Below are positions 54,636-62,893 of a DNA stretch of 64,000 nt, one piece after another. The stretch's first letter is position 1; each line of letters starts with the position of its first letter. A model generated the notes under the pieces. That model was given only the letters and a program-made list of their open reading frames with translations, was not told where the DNA came from and ran no database searches. Origin of the DNA: JANQQC01 sp965262255 (GTDB lineage: Bacteria; Pseudomonadota; Alphaproteobacteria; Caulobacterales; Hyphomonadaceae); assembly GCA_965262255.1 (NCBI GenBank), contig OZ253505.1, positions 2,418,001-2,482,000 of the forward strand, in the 5' to 3' direction. The translations under genes were made by a program, and so were the position numbers.

Positions 54636-55667
54636 ATGCGACTAATTTACATGAGACCACTAATTTTTCAAGCCTCAGCGTCAACGCGGGCGAAGTTAGC
54701 CGAAAAGGACATGCCTCCAGCAAAGCAGATGGAGCTGGAAAGGGTTTGTAAGGTTAATCTCTGGTTAACATTGAGGAACGATAAAGACATGGGCGCGAAA
54801 GAGGCAGCAGAAGCAGTAGGGGAGCCTGTTGCCAATCTGTATCGCTGGCAGAAAGACCCAACAGTCCGTTCAACTCGCTCGAAGACACTGCGCGAGTCGA
54901 AACGAACTCCTGAACTCGTCGAAGCTGTGAGACAACTCCGTCTTGAGCAGAAAACTTGGGGAAAGGAGAAGATCGCCAGAAGATTGCAAGAAGAAGGCTT
55001 TGATACCAGCATTGCGACAGTCGGGCGCATCCTTACTGATCTGATTGCAAGAGGCATAGTCCAAGCCTATGATCATTTTATTTCCGGGAGCCGAAAACGT
55101 CGAAAGAAAAAGTCTTCCCGTCCGCATGCCATACGATTACCGAAAGGGTTTAAGCCGACGATACCAAGAGAGACTATTCAAGTGGACACAGTTCATGTCG
55201 GGCTCCCTGACGGAACAAAAATCTATCATATCAACGTCATATGCCCGGTTACTCGTGTTTGCTATGGTGAGGCCTTCACGAGTGCGAGCGCAAAAAATGC
55301 CAGCCTCTTCCTCAAAAACATGATCGACTATATGCCCTTCACAGTTCAGGAGATCCAAACAGACCAAGGCTCTGAGTTTAGAGGGGAGTTCGAAACAACC
55401 TGCAAAGACTTAGGCTTGACGTTCTACAATCTTCCTCGGAAATCTCCGAAACTAAACGCTCACGTTGAACGCCTTAACAGAACTTGGCAAGAAGATTTTT
55501 ATAACTGTTGGGAGTTCAGCAATCATACTCTCGAAATGATCAATCGTAACATTGAGTCCTATACAGATCACTATAACTCTGAACGGTATCACAAAAGCCT
55601 AGATTTACTCACTCCATTCGCCTATCTGGAGAAATATTGGCCGTCTCTCCTCGCGTCCGGTGGCTAA
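54636..55667 (+). CDS. Integrase-core transposase (IS3/IS481-like)
   Basis: A 343-residue transposase with an N-terminal HTH region (AEAVGEPVANLYRWQKD), a second HTH (IARRLQEEGFDTSIATVGRI) and an rve catalytic domain: Asp in TIQVDTVHVG, Asp in QTDQGSEFRG and Glu in NAHVERLNRTWQE. The frame is complete. The insertion-sequence ends could not be fixed. It sits 33 bases after the right end of the IS1595-like element. A later in-frame ATG (MPPAKQMELE) is an alternative start. Confidence 0.88.
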   Translation: MRLIYMRPLIFQASASTRAKLAEKDMPPAKQMELERVCKVNLWLTLRNDKDMGAKEAAEAVGEPVANLYRWQKDPTVRSTRSKTLRESKRTPELVEAVRQLRLEQKTWGKEKIARRLQEEGFDTSIATVGRILTDLIARGIVQAYDHFISGSRKRRKKKSSRPHAIRLPKGFKPTIPRETIQVDTVHVGLPDGTKIYHINVICPVTRVCYGEAFTSASAKNASLFLKNMIDYMPFTVQEIQTDQGSEFRGEFETTCKDLGLTFYNLPRKSPKLNAHVERLNRTWQEDFYNCWEFSNHTLEMINRNIESYTDHYNSERYHKSLDLLTPFAYLEKYWPSLLASGG

Positions 55668-55942
55668 GTCACCCCTACTCCTTCGAACGTAGGGAAACCA
55701 TAATAACGACTCTCCTGCGGTATTATCAGTCAACGCGAGCGTAACGTCGTCGAATGGGGGACTTTCTTTGTTATCTACGACCTAGTAGACACAGACCGTT
55801 ACCAATGGCCATAGGGACTTTAACCGCACCCAATTAGGCAATTACTTTGCGGCGAGGGGCGAAACTATGCGATTATGGAAGGGAGACACCTAAGGACTCT
55901 AGAATCCCTTACAATCGTTCGCTAACTCCTTCTACCGTCGGT

Positions 55943-55969
55943 AAAAATCGGTCAAAAAATTATTGGGAA
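55943..55969 (+). repeat. 27-bp direct repeat, copy 1
   Basis: AAAAATCGGTCAAAAAATTA followed by TTGGGAA; it matches 56247-56273 with one mismatch. The copies are 304 bp apart in a region with no gene. Confidence 0.7.
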
Positions 55970-56246
55970 TAGAACAGAAACTACGAAATCACTGAAAGTC
56001 TCGTTACTTCCCCCGACCACTAATGTGACAAGAACGTAAGGAACCCCCGGCTTCCCTTGCGTCTGCTCTTCTTACCCACAACTAGTTAGAAACACACTGC
56101 CCTAAGATTAGGTCCATACAGGATCTTATCTTCGATCAACGACCTGTTTCATCACTTGTAGGGGAAGTTATATGAATACCGATAAAGCGATTCCAAGGGA
56201 CGTTACAAGCCCTTGGGATCTATCGTCAAATCCTGCTTCCTCCAAC

Positions 56247-56273
56247 AAAAATCGGTCAAACAATTATTGGGAA
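56247..56273 (+). repeat. 27-bp direct repeat, copy 2
   Basis: Second copy of the 27-bp word at 55943-55969, differing by one base. Similarity around it is weak, so the pair is either a transposon end duplicated or a small mobile-repeat footprint. Confidence 0.7.
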
Positions 56274-56531
56274 CAGTACGATGACTAGAGAATAATACCA
56301 GACTTTACGTAATAACTAAGCAACAATCTGCTTAAAGTATGAACATATTTGAGAGTTCGTTCTTAACTCTTTTACATTCCTCCTAAAACAATCTTGTTGC
56401 AAAATCATTATTTTCCGTATATCAAAGCTCAAATCTACGATAGGTTCACAAAAAAAATCCATATCTGTTGAGAGTATACAATTTGCTTAAATTTGTGTTA
56501 CAACAGTTTACTTTTAGCGAAGGTGTCAATT

Positions 56532-57119
56532 ATGCGCAAACTAACAGCCGAAGAACTCATTTATGCTTCTGGTGGTCAGGTGGGGAGTGATCCGCTTGTT
56601 TTGCCGCCAGTTACCGCCAAAAATCCATGGGGTGCTCCTCCTGGTATGCCTCGTGAACTTTGGAGCGCTCCAATTGGTCGAGAACAAAAAATTCATATTT
56701 GGAAGACATATTATCAAGGAGACTATGACTCTAACCCTGACGAAAAAGATCCCTTTGAACCGATGTACGACGACGAGCAAAGTTGGAAAGAGTTTTGTGA
56801 TGAACTCCAAGAGAGTTTGAGTAAAAGTGAGGCTCTTTACGATGTATCCAAGTTTATCTTGGTAGCCTCTAGTGTGGCAGCACTTTTGGGGGGAAAGCCG
56901 TTCATTATGATTGGTGTTGCCTCAGGGGTTGTAAATTATCTTTCCGAACTGCATAAGGATAAAATCAAAAGTGAAATGGATCAGTTTTGTAAATCCAATC
57001 CATTTGCACAAGCGGTAGGACTTTCCTCTGCAGACATTATTTGGACGGATTCACTTACCGCAAACCTTGGCAATTTTTACAATTCATTTAAGGCACCTAA
57101 TATTGGCGGATTCAATTAG
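56532..57119 (+). CDS. Double-glycine-leader secreted protein (candidate bacteriocin)
   Basis: A 195-residue precursor. The first 15 residues, MRKLTAEELIYASGG, are a textbook double-glycine leader (basic start, EL, hydrophobic position, GG), so a C39 peptidase should cut before Gln16 and release a 180-residue protein. The mature part is Pro/Trp-rich at first (residues 20-50), acidic in the middle, has a long hydrophobic stretch (about residues 106-137, FILVASSVAALLGG... ) that could insert in membranes, and carries two Cys (89 and 153). I chose ATG 56532 (GAAGG upstream) over TTG 56493 because it puts the leader at the N-terminus. A C39 exporter is encoded at 58959-61058. No known bacteriocin family is recognised. 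Confidence 0.8.
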   Translation: MRKLTAEELIYASGGQVGSDPLVLPPVTAKNPWGAPPGMPRELWSAPIGREQKIHIWKTYYQGDYDSNPDEKDPFEPMYDDEQSWKEFCDELQESLSKSEALYDVSKFILVASSVAALLGGKPFIMIGVASGVVNYLSELHKDKIKSEMDQFCKSNPFAQAVGLSSADIIWTDSLTANLGNFYNSFKAPNIGGFN

Positions 57120-57134
57120 TTTAGGGTTGCCGAA

Positions 57135-57206
57135 ATGTTAGTGAAATATAAACAAATGTCTTCACGTTTTTCTTCCTTTTTTGCTGAGTTTGGCTGGGAC
57201 ACCTAA
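57135..57206 (+). CDS. Tiny ORF coupled to the next gene
   Basis: A 23-residue frame (MLVKYKQMSSRFSSFFAEFG) whose stop overlaps the next start as TAATG. It lies 15 bases after the precursor gene. It may be a leader peptide, the remains of a longer gene or chance. Confidence 0.3.
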   Translation: MLVKYKQMSSRFSSFFAEFGWDT

Positions 57207-57346
57207 TGCTCAGGATTTATGTGTTCGGATTTTTCGTTGGAAATGTCATGATGTCTGTCTTTGGCACTACATCGGCAACTATACGTGGAGTATGTTTAGC
57301 CTTGTTCGTTAGCGTTCTTATTGTCATGCAAGTAGTGATTAAATGA
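57206..57346 (+). CDS. 46-residue membrane protein (candidate immunity protein)
   Basis: Reads MLRIYVFGFFVGNVMMSVFG, then a short polar turn (TTSATIRG) and a second hydrophobic helix LALFVSVLIVMQVV ending in IK. Two helices with a tight loop are typical of small bacteriocin immunity proteins, and the gene follows the precursor directly. There is no recognised family. Translation would be coupled through TAATG to the tiny frame before it. Confidence 0.4.
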   Translation: MLRIYVFGFFVGNVMMSVFGTTSATIRGVCLALFVSVLIVMQVVIK

Positions 57347-57377
57347 GAAGTGTCGATAATTTGTTTTCTCTCCGAAA

Positions 57378-57758
57378 ATGGATTTGGTCTTGGCACTTAG
57401 TTTTGCTGTTACGTCAGTTTACATAGTCTGGTATATCGGAGTAAAGGCGATGGTAAAGAAATCTTTCACAAAAAATAATCAGTCTAACAGGTGTCCGCCG
57501 ATTGAGCAATGGAACATAGGTGTTTGTCTTGTGATTTTCCTGTTCTTCTTCACGATGGGAATCAATGCAATTTCCTCCTTAGAAGATGATTGGTTTCTTG
57601 GCTTTTTCGCGACTGTATGTTTGGTGATCGGAATAATTGCGATAACCTTTAAGCTAACGCGTTATGCCACATTACGAACTTTTTTACTGGCGGGTGGATA
57701 CGCAGTTGGTGCAACTTTTGCATTCTTAGAGCAAATCGCGAGCAAGTTGATACTATAG
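57378..57758 (+). CDS. Membrane protein, candidate immunity factor, 3-prime end in IS DNA
   Basis: A 126-residue protein with four predicted membrane helices (about residues 3-22, 48-66, 74-91 and 98-117) and a basic loop after the first. No family is recognised. It follows the precursor and small membrane genes on the same strand, the usual place for an immunity gene. Its last nine or so codons lie in the terminal repeat of the IS630 fragment that begins at 57729, so the natural C-terminus has been replaced. Confidence 0.6.
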   Translation: MDLVLALSFAVTSVYIVWYIGVKAMVKKSFTKNNQSNRCPPIEQWNIGVCLVIFLFFFTMGINAISSLEDDWFLGFFATVCLVIGIIAITFKLTRYATLRTFLLAGGYAVGATFAFLEQIASKLIL

Positions 57759-57898
57759 AAATGCACGGGAATTCCCCAGAAGAAATAGAGAATTGTTAGA
57801 CGTGTTTCATTTTCTGTATAGGAGATGATCATGCCTGCACCCCTGAGTTTAGATATGCGCCTACGAGTACTCCAGAAGCGCGCAGAGGGGAAAACTAT
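57729..57898 (+). mobile_element. IS630 5-prime end fragment
   Basis: A diverged copy of the IS630 left side: GAGCAAA...CAAGTTGATAC terminal repeat after a TA, the untranslated leader, AGGAGATG and the start of the transposase (MPAPLSLDMRLRVLQKRAEG). It is cut at 57899 by an IS1595-type end. Confidence 0.8.
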
Positions 57899-57970
57899 GG
57901 GAATTACTTACTTGTTGACACATGGTGTTTGCATCCAAGAGCAGGATACTTGATTTGGGACAAAGAGATA
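57899..57970 (+). mobile_element. IS1595-type right-end fragment
   Basis: Begins with the same 25-base terminal sequence as 52478 and 54603 and matches the right-end sequence at 54530-54603 (inverted) for about 70 bases before diverging at AAAGAGATATG. No transposase follows. Confidence 0.8.
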
Positions 57971-57989
57971 TGAACCATTCCGTAAACTC

Positions 57990-58250
57990 GTGTTATAATA
58001 CTCTAAAGCAATTCCATCTGGAGGAAACAGTTATGGGACAGGTAATACACAACAACGCCACCACTACTCACGCAATCCGAAAAGAGATCCAAAAGGCTCC
58101 CAAAGAAGTCTCAAACTACGCGTTGTCCAAGCGCTTCGGGTTAAACATTTTGATGCTCAAGAGATGGCGCGAACGAGGGTCGGTTGAAGACCGACGCTCA
58201 GGCCCTCAAGAACCTCGTTCTAAGAGTTTGACTCGCGTCGAAGAGGCTGG
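57990..58250 (+). mobile_element. IS481 5-prime fragment
   Basis: Contains the conserved upstream CAATTCCATCTGGAGGAAAC and the first 75 or so residues of an IS481 transposase (MGQVIHNNATTTHAIRKEIQ ... RSGPQEPRSKSL), clearly diverged from the intact copy at 52939-53940. It ends before the catalytic core. Confidence 0.82.
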
Positions 58251-58375
58251 TCGGCAGTTTAACTTCGGAAAATGAGTTAACCATCCTGCGAAGTACTCCA
58301 ACTTGAGTGAAATCGAAATTTAAAGTTGTATCAAATCAAAACAGACCATTTCTCGAAGTTTGCGAGGAAATCGAA

Positions 58376-58939
58376 ATGGGCAATGAAAAGTATGACAGTA
58401 TCGTTAGTCTTTTACGTGTGTGCCTGTATGTGCTTGTACTGGTATTTTCCAAAATAGGGCTTGTTATGGCGGGGGACACATATAAAATAGAGTGGATTGA
58501 TTCAGAGTGCGAAGAATGGCCATCAATTTATCATTTTGGTGAAAATTATACGGATAAATGGGTAGAAACCTGTTTGGCAAATGGACGTTCACCTAACGAG
58601 AAGTATAGGCAGGGAGCAAATCGGTTTGACGCTATGGAGTTTTACACTTCTCCAATGCACATGGCTGCTTTCTTTGATCATAGAGAATCAGTTCTTGCTT
58701 TGCTCGAATTTGGAGCAGAAATCGATTCTTTAAATTACAGGGGGGAAACTCCTTTGCATAAAGCAGCGGGCAGAGGAAATAAAGAGATGGCATTGCTATT
58801 GTTAAGCCACGGTGCCGATCCGTTCATCGTTGATAAAGACGGAAACACTCCGATCGATACAGCAAGTATGTTTACGATTACTGATACAGCCCGAGCAATA
58901 GGGGAAGTAACTGGACAACCTATCGAGAAGACCAAGTAA
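58376..58939 (+). CDS. Exported ankyrin-repeat protein
   Basis: A 187-residue protein. I use ATG 58376 (GAGGAA upstream) over GTG 58307, because it gives an N-terminal signal sequence (SLLRVCLYVLVLVFSKIGLV). The mature part has a Cys/Trp-rich head (WIDSECEEWP, VETCLANGRSPNE) and at least two ankyrin repeats: SPMHMAAFFDHRESVLALLE and TPLHKAAGRGNKEMALLLLS with the following HGADP. Ankyrin repeats bind proteins; some periplasmic ones protect against self-toxic effectors. It converges with the C39 exporter, 19 bases apart. A role in immunity is only a suggestion from context. Confidence 0.8.
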   Translation: MGNEKYDSIVSLLRVCLYVLVLVFSKIGLVMAGDTYKIEWIDSECEEWPSIYHFGENYTDKWVETCLANGRSPNEKYRQGANRFDAMEFYTSPMHMAAFFDHRESVLALLEFGAEIDSLNYRGETPLHKAAGRGNKEMALLLLSHGADPFIVDKDGNTPIDTASMFTITDTARAIGEVTGQPIEKTK

Positions 58940-58958
58940 CAGATACCCCAACCAAGAA

Positions 58959-61058
58959 CTAACTTGGAGATGACTGGATACAGAAACCATCTTTAACTTC
59001 AATAACTCGGTCTGCAGAGGCAATAATACTTGATCTGTGAGAAACTATGATTCGCGTAATAGCCAGTTTCTGTATGGAATTATAGATTGAACGTTCTGTT
59101 TCAGTATCTAATGCATTCGTTCCTTCATCTAACACCAGAATTCTCGGCTGATTATACAGTGCTCTAGCAATCAGAATGCGTTGGATTTCGCCTCCACTGA
59201 GTGAGTTCCCCATATCGCCAATCAACGATTGATACTGCATCGAAGATTGAGAAATAGTATCATGAATACTAGCTGCTTTGGCAGCTTGTATAATCCGATT
59301 CATATCCTGCTTTTCACTAAACATTGATATGTTTTCAGATATAGAACCCGCTAGTAGCTGATCGTCCTGCATTACCGCTCCTATTTGACTTCGAAGATTC
59401 TTTGATCCTAAAGTTTGTACATCAATGCCATCAATAAGAATTTTGCCGCTCGTTGGCATATAAAGACCGAGTAGTAATTTGATTAATGTAGATTTACCCG
59501 CTCCCGATTTTCCAGTAATTAGAACGCATTCACCAGATTTTACAGAAAAATTTGAAAATTTTATAATTGGTTCCTCGAATTTAGCATACCGGAACGAAAT
59601 GTTCTGAAACTCTAAGTTCCCTCGTAGTAACCGGGACGAAGGCGGCCTTGCCAGCATTGGGTCTTCTGTCTGTAACGCAATATCTGAAACGCGTTCAAGA
59701 TGTACCTCCAAAAGCCTGAAGTTTACATATTGTTCTACTATGGCCATTATAGATTGCTCAAACATTCCTTTGTAGGTAATGAACGCCATGATCATCCCAA
59801 CAGTCATATTTCCTTTGAGTACACTACTCGCGGCGAAATAGATCACGACAATGTTAGAGATACCGAAGATAACGTGCCGTAACGATTCGTAACCAACGTT
59901 CAAATTAGCGAGCCGAATCGAGGCATTTTGTGTATTCGCAACCAAATTTCGATATAGACCGTCGCGCTTATATTCTGTTCCTGTCACTTTAATGGTTTGA
60001 GCAGCACGAAGGGTTTCCAAGAAACGAGTGTCTTCTTTCGCTTGAGCGACGATCCAATCTCCTGAAAGTCGTTTTACCAAAGCCAAAAAAGCTAACCGCA
60101 AAAGTATATATACTACTAGAAATGCAATTACAATCCAGCTAAGCTTATCATCATACGCAAAAATTACGACAACAAGTGAGATTGCTAAAATGCCGTCGAT
60201 CAGTGCCGTTATGGCTCCGCTTGATATAAATTCAAGAATCGGTTGTAACGAGAGAAACCTTTGTTGAATATCTCCGATATGTCGACGCTTGAAATACGTA
60301 AGTGGTAATCGGACAAGTCTAAAAAACAATCCAGTTTCGACATCGTATCTCAGTATATGAGAAATGTACTGGAACCCCCAGTTGCGCATGAAACTTGCTA
60401 CGCCTTCAAAAACTTTTATCGTCGCAAAGCAAAGAGCGATAACTAATAGTAAATCGGCATCGTTTTTCATAACTGCTTCGTCAATTACTATTTGAGAGAA
60501 ATAGGGTCCTGTGAGCAAAAAGCACTGAAACAGAAATGAAGCTACGACAGCGAAAAGAAGTGATTGCCAAATAGAGTTGTTAAATTTGATAAGACTTGTG
60601 AAACGAATGGGATTAGGTCTTCGTTTGGACTTGAATCCGGGAGTCGGAGAGAACTCGAGCGCCATTCTAGTGAAGTGTTTAGAAGCCTCTCTAAGGGGTA
60701 ACTTTGATCGACCAGTAGCAGGGTCATGGACAATTATATACTTATCTGTTGCCTTAACCATGACTACGAAGTGGTTGGTATCCCAGTGAATAACCACAGG
60801 TGACCGAAGAAGTTTCAGTTCGTCTAAGTCGCACCTAACTCCACGTGTTCCGAAATTCAAATGTGACGCAATCGTAGATATATCGGCAAGCGTTACCCCC
60901 TTCATGGAAATCGGATACTTTTGTCTGAGTTCGGAGATTGTGGTATGGTAACCGTATGCACCTGCAATCATGCCAACACACGCCAATCCACATTCGGCCG
61001 CTTCCGATTGTCTGATTATAGGTACGCTATGAAACCCAGAAAGGTTAAGAATTTGCAT
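58959..61058 (-). CDS. C39 peptidase-containing ABC exporter (CvaB/PCAT type)
   Basis: A 699-residue bacteriocin or microcin processing exporter. The N-terminal C39 peptidase domain has Gln17 and catalytic Cys23 (RQSEAAECGLAC), His96 (WDTNHFVVM) and Asp112 (VHDPATG), all intact. Six membrane helices follow (about residues 160-430), then the ATPase: Walker A GKSGAGKST, signature LSGGE and Walker B ILVLDEGTNALD. It would cut the double-glycine leader of the 56532 protein and export the mature part. It is divergent from the fusion-protein gene with 38 bases between starts. This type works with an HlyD adaptor and TolC-like channel. Confidence 0.93.
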   Translation of the reverse strand: MQILNLSGFHSVPIIRQSEAAECGLACVGMIAGAYGYHTTISELRQKYPISMKGVTLADISTIASHLNFGTRGVRCDLDELKLLRSPVVIHWDTNHFVVMVKATDKYIIVHDPATGRSKLPLREASKHFTRMALEFSPTPGFKSKRRPNPIRFTSLIKFNNSIWQSLLFAVVASFLFQCFLLTGPYFSQIVIDEAVMKNDADLLLVIALCFATIKVFEGVASFMRNWGFQYISHILRYDVETGLFFRLVRLPLTYFKRRHIGDIQQRFLSLQPILEFISSGAITALIDGILAISLVVVIFAYDDKLSWIVIAFLVVYILLRLAFLALVKRLSGDWIVAQAKEDTRFLETLRAAQTIKVTGTEYKRDGLYRNLVANTQNASIRLANLNVGYESLRHVIFGISNIVVIYFAASSVLKGNMTVGMIMAFITYKGMFEQSIMAIVEQYVNFRLLEVHLERVSDIALQTEDPMLARPPSSRLLRGNLEFQNISFRYAKFEEPIIKFSNFSVKSGECVLITGKSGAGKSTLIKLLLGLYMPTSGKILIDGIDVQTLGSKNLRSQIGAVMQDDQLLAGSISENISMFSEKQDMNRIIQAAKAASIHDTISQSSMQYQSLIGDMGNSLSGGEIQRILIARALYNQPRILVLDEGTNALDTETERSIYNSIQKLAITRIIVSHRSSIIASADRVIEVKDGFCIQSSPS

Positions 61059-61096
61059 GATTTGTCTCTGTTCAGAGTTTACAACGAATCAATAAG

Positions 61097-62299
61097 ATGT
61101 TCCGTCAAGAAGCAATAGAATATCAGAAAACCGCCACTTCCCAAATTGGGAGCGTTACAGCCGTCTTGCCTGCTCCATGGATTTAGTTGGTCTACTTCTT
61201 GGTTTTCTTTATTGTTGGTGCCATTATAGCGCTTTTTTCAGTGGAATTTGCACGAAAAGAATCAGTTAGAGGTCGTTTGCGAATTGATGGGGCGGAAGCC
61301 CGCGTAGTGCCTATAACATCAGGAACTGTGTCTCGAATTGCAGTAACTGAAGGAATGACCATTAGTAAAGGAGATGTGATTGCTGAAATTACCTCTGATC
61401 AGTACATTTACGATCAGGTAACGTTTGGCGCTGCTACAATCGAACAGCTTGAAAATGAGATTGGAAAACTAGAAATTTTGCTCGAGACACGAATCCATAA
61501 TTTTGATCAAGAATTTAAGAATGCTCAACGAAGAGAGAAAGAATTGAGACTACAGTTAGGTAATATAGAGGTTCAATTGTTCGAAGCAAAAGAGCTGATA
61601 AAAATGACAAAAATATGGATGATGGACGGTATAAAATTCGGGTTAGACTTGCAACAACCGATCGATACTCAGAATCAACTAAGGTTAACAATGTTAAAAA
61701 TTGAATCCCAAATTTCCTCCGCCATTGAAGCGCAAAGAGCGGCAGTACGAAATCAAGAATTACAGATTGCCGAAATAAATTCGAGAATTGCGACAATCAG
61801 AACACAGATAGAACAAACTAAACACTCTCGCCGCCACCTATTGTTATCTCCGATTGATGGAAAGGTTACCGCTATACAAGCTAGAGAAGGAGAACACGTG
61901 ACAACTAGTATACCGATCGCACTTGTAATCCCAGAAAACGCGAAGTTAATTGCAGTAGTATATGTTCCTTCCCGGGCGATTGGTTTGATAGTGCCAGGTT
62001 TACGCGTCAAACTTCGATACGACGCTTTTCCTTATCAGGAATTTGGTTCTTCCGATGGTGTCGTATATACAGTTTCATATGCCGCACTTGAGCCAAGTGA
62101 AATCGGAATGGTAACCCGAGCCCAAGAAATTCAGTTAAACGAAGTTTACTATCAGGTAAAAATTGAACTAGATGAGCAAACTGTATTGGTTCGGAAAAAA
62201 GAAGTTGACCTTAGGGCCGGAATGGAACTTACAACAATCATTATTCTAGAGGATCGGAAGTTAATCGAATGGATTTTACGACCTTTTTTAAACCGATAA
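61097..62299 (+). pseudogene. HlyD/CvaA-type membrane fusion protein, interrupted by an in-frame amber codon
   Basis: From ATG 61097 the protein opens MFRQEAIEYQKTATSQIGSV, the expected cytosolic start of a CvaA-like adaptor, then reaches TAG at 61184-61186 just where the membrane helix begins, and continues in the same frame as LVYFLVFFIVGAIIALFSVE to 62299. The downstream part is intact: lipoyl halves (RVVPITSGTVSRIAV and LLLSPIDGKVTAIQA) around a long coiled coil. A TGG-to-TAG change is likely (APW-I-W). A TTG at 61187 could restart a 370-residue product lacking 30 residues. With one stop it is either a recent pseudogene, a readthrough case or an error. Confidence 0.85.
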
Positions 62300-62377
62300 T
62301 GCTACGTTTGGTGTGCAGCTAGTACAAACACATACATATGCTTGTTCGTACTGCAGCATAAGGGAATCATATACAGT

Positions 62378-62522
62378 GAGACTGTTGCGAAACTCGTTAC
62401 TCGTTCGAATTTCGATGAATTGCACTCAAACAGAATCGCCAACTACCCTATTCTAGGGCCAAACTAGTCGCCGAAACTGCAAATTTTTTAGACATTTTCC
62501 AAACTTTTTTCGCAACAGTTTC
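62378..62522. mobile_element. 145-bp MITE-like element
   Basis: Inverted repeats of 15 bp with one mismatch (GAGACTGTTGCGAAA at 62378-62392 and its complement at 62508-62522) flanked on both sides by ACAGT (62373-62377 and 62523-62527), a 5-bp target duplication. No coding frame inside. The rest of 62300-62661 shows no gene. Confidence 0.65.
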
Positions 62523-62661
62523 ACAGTTGTCCTCAAAGTTCGGAATCCCTACCAATTTATGGGCGGCGTTTTGGAAAAGGGCTTCCGTAGTAACGAAGTA
62601 ACTGTGATGAGGTGACAGTTGGTACTGTAAGACTGTATAGTCCCGCAAAGAGGTGCGAAGG

Positions 62662-62893
62662 ATGATATACTGCCGTTATACAGCAATTCCTTCTTGAGGA
62701 AACAGTTATGGGACAGGTATTACACACTAACGCAGTCACTACACATGCGATCAGAAAAGAGATACAAGAAGCCCCATCGTCGGTCGCAGATCGCGCATTA
62801 GCGAGGTGCTACGGATTAAATTACCGCACAGTGAAGAAATGGCGCGAGCGTGATTCGGTCGATGACCGACGGTCGGGTCGACAAGACCCGCGG
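62662..62893 (+). mobile_element. IS481 5-prime fragment joined to host-gene duplicate
   Basis: Very close to the intact IS481 at 53940 and downward: the upstream leader, GAGGAAACAG and about 60 transposase residues (MGQVLHTNAVTTHAIRKEIQ ... RRSGRQDPR). It stops at CGCGGCCAAGG, where the indolepyruvate oxidoreductase duplicate begins; both parent sequences share CGGCCAA there. Confidence 0.85.

Larger units (their letters stand above)
55668..56531. other. Non-coding spacer with diverged direct repeats
   Basis: No gene is seen over some 860 bases. It contains the 27-bp direct repeats listed separately and may include the right end of the transposon encoded at 54636-55667. The promoter for the precursor gene at 56532 should lie after about 56400, where the sequence becomes very AT-rich. 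Confidence 0.4.
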
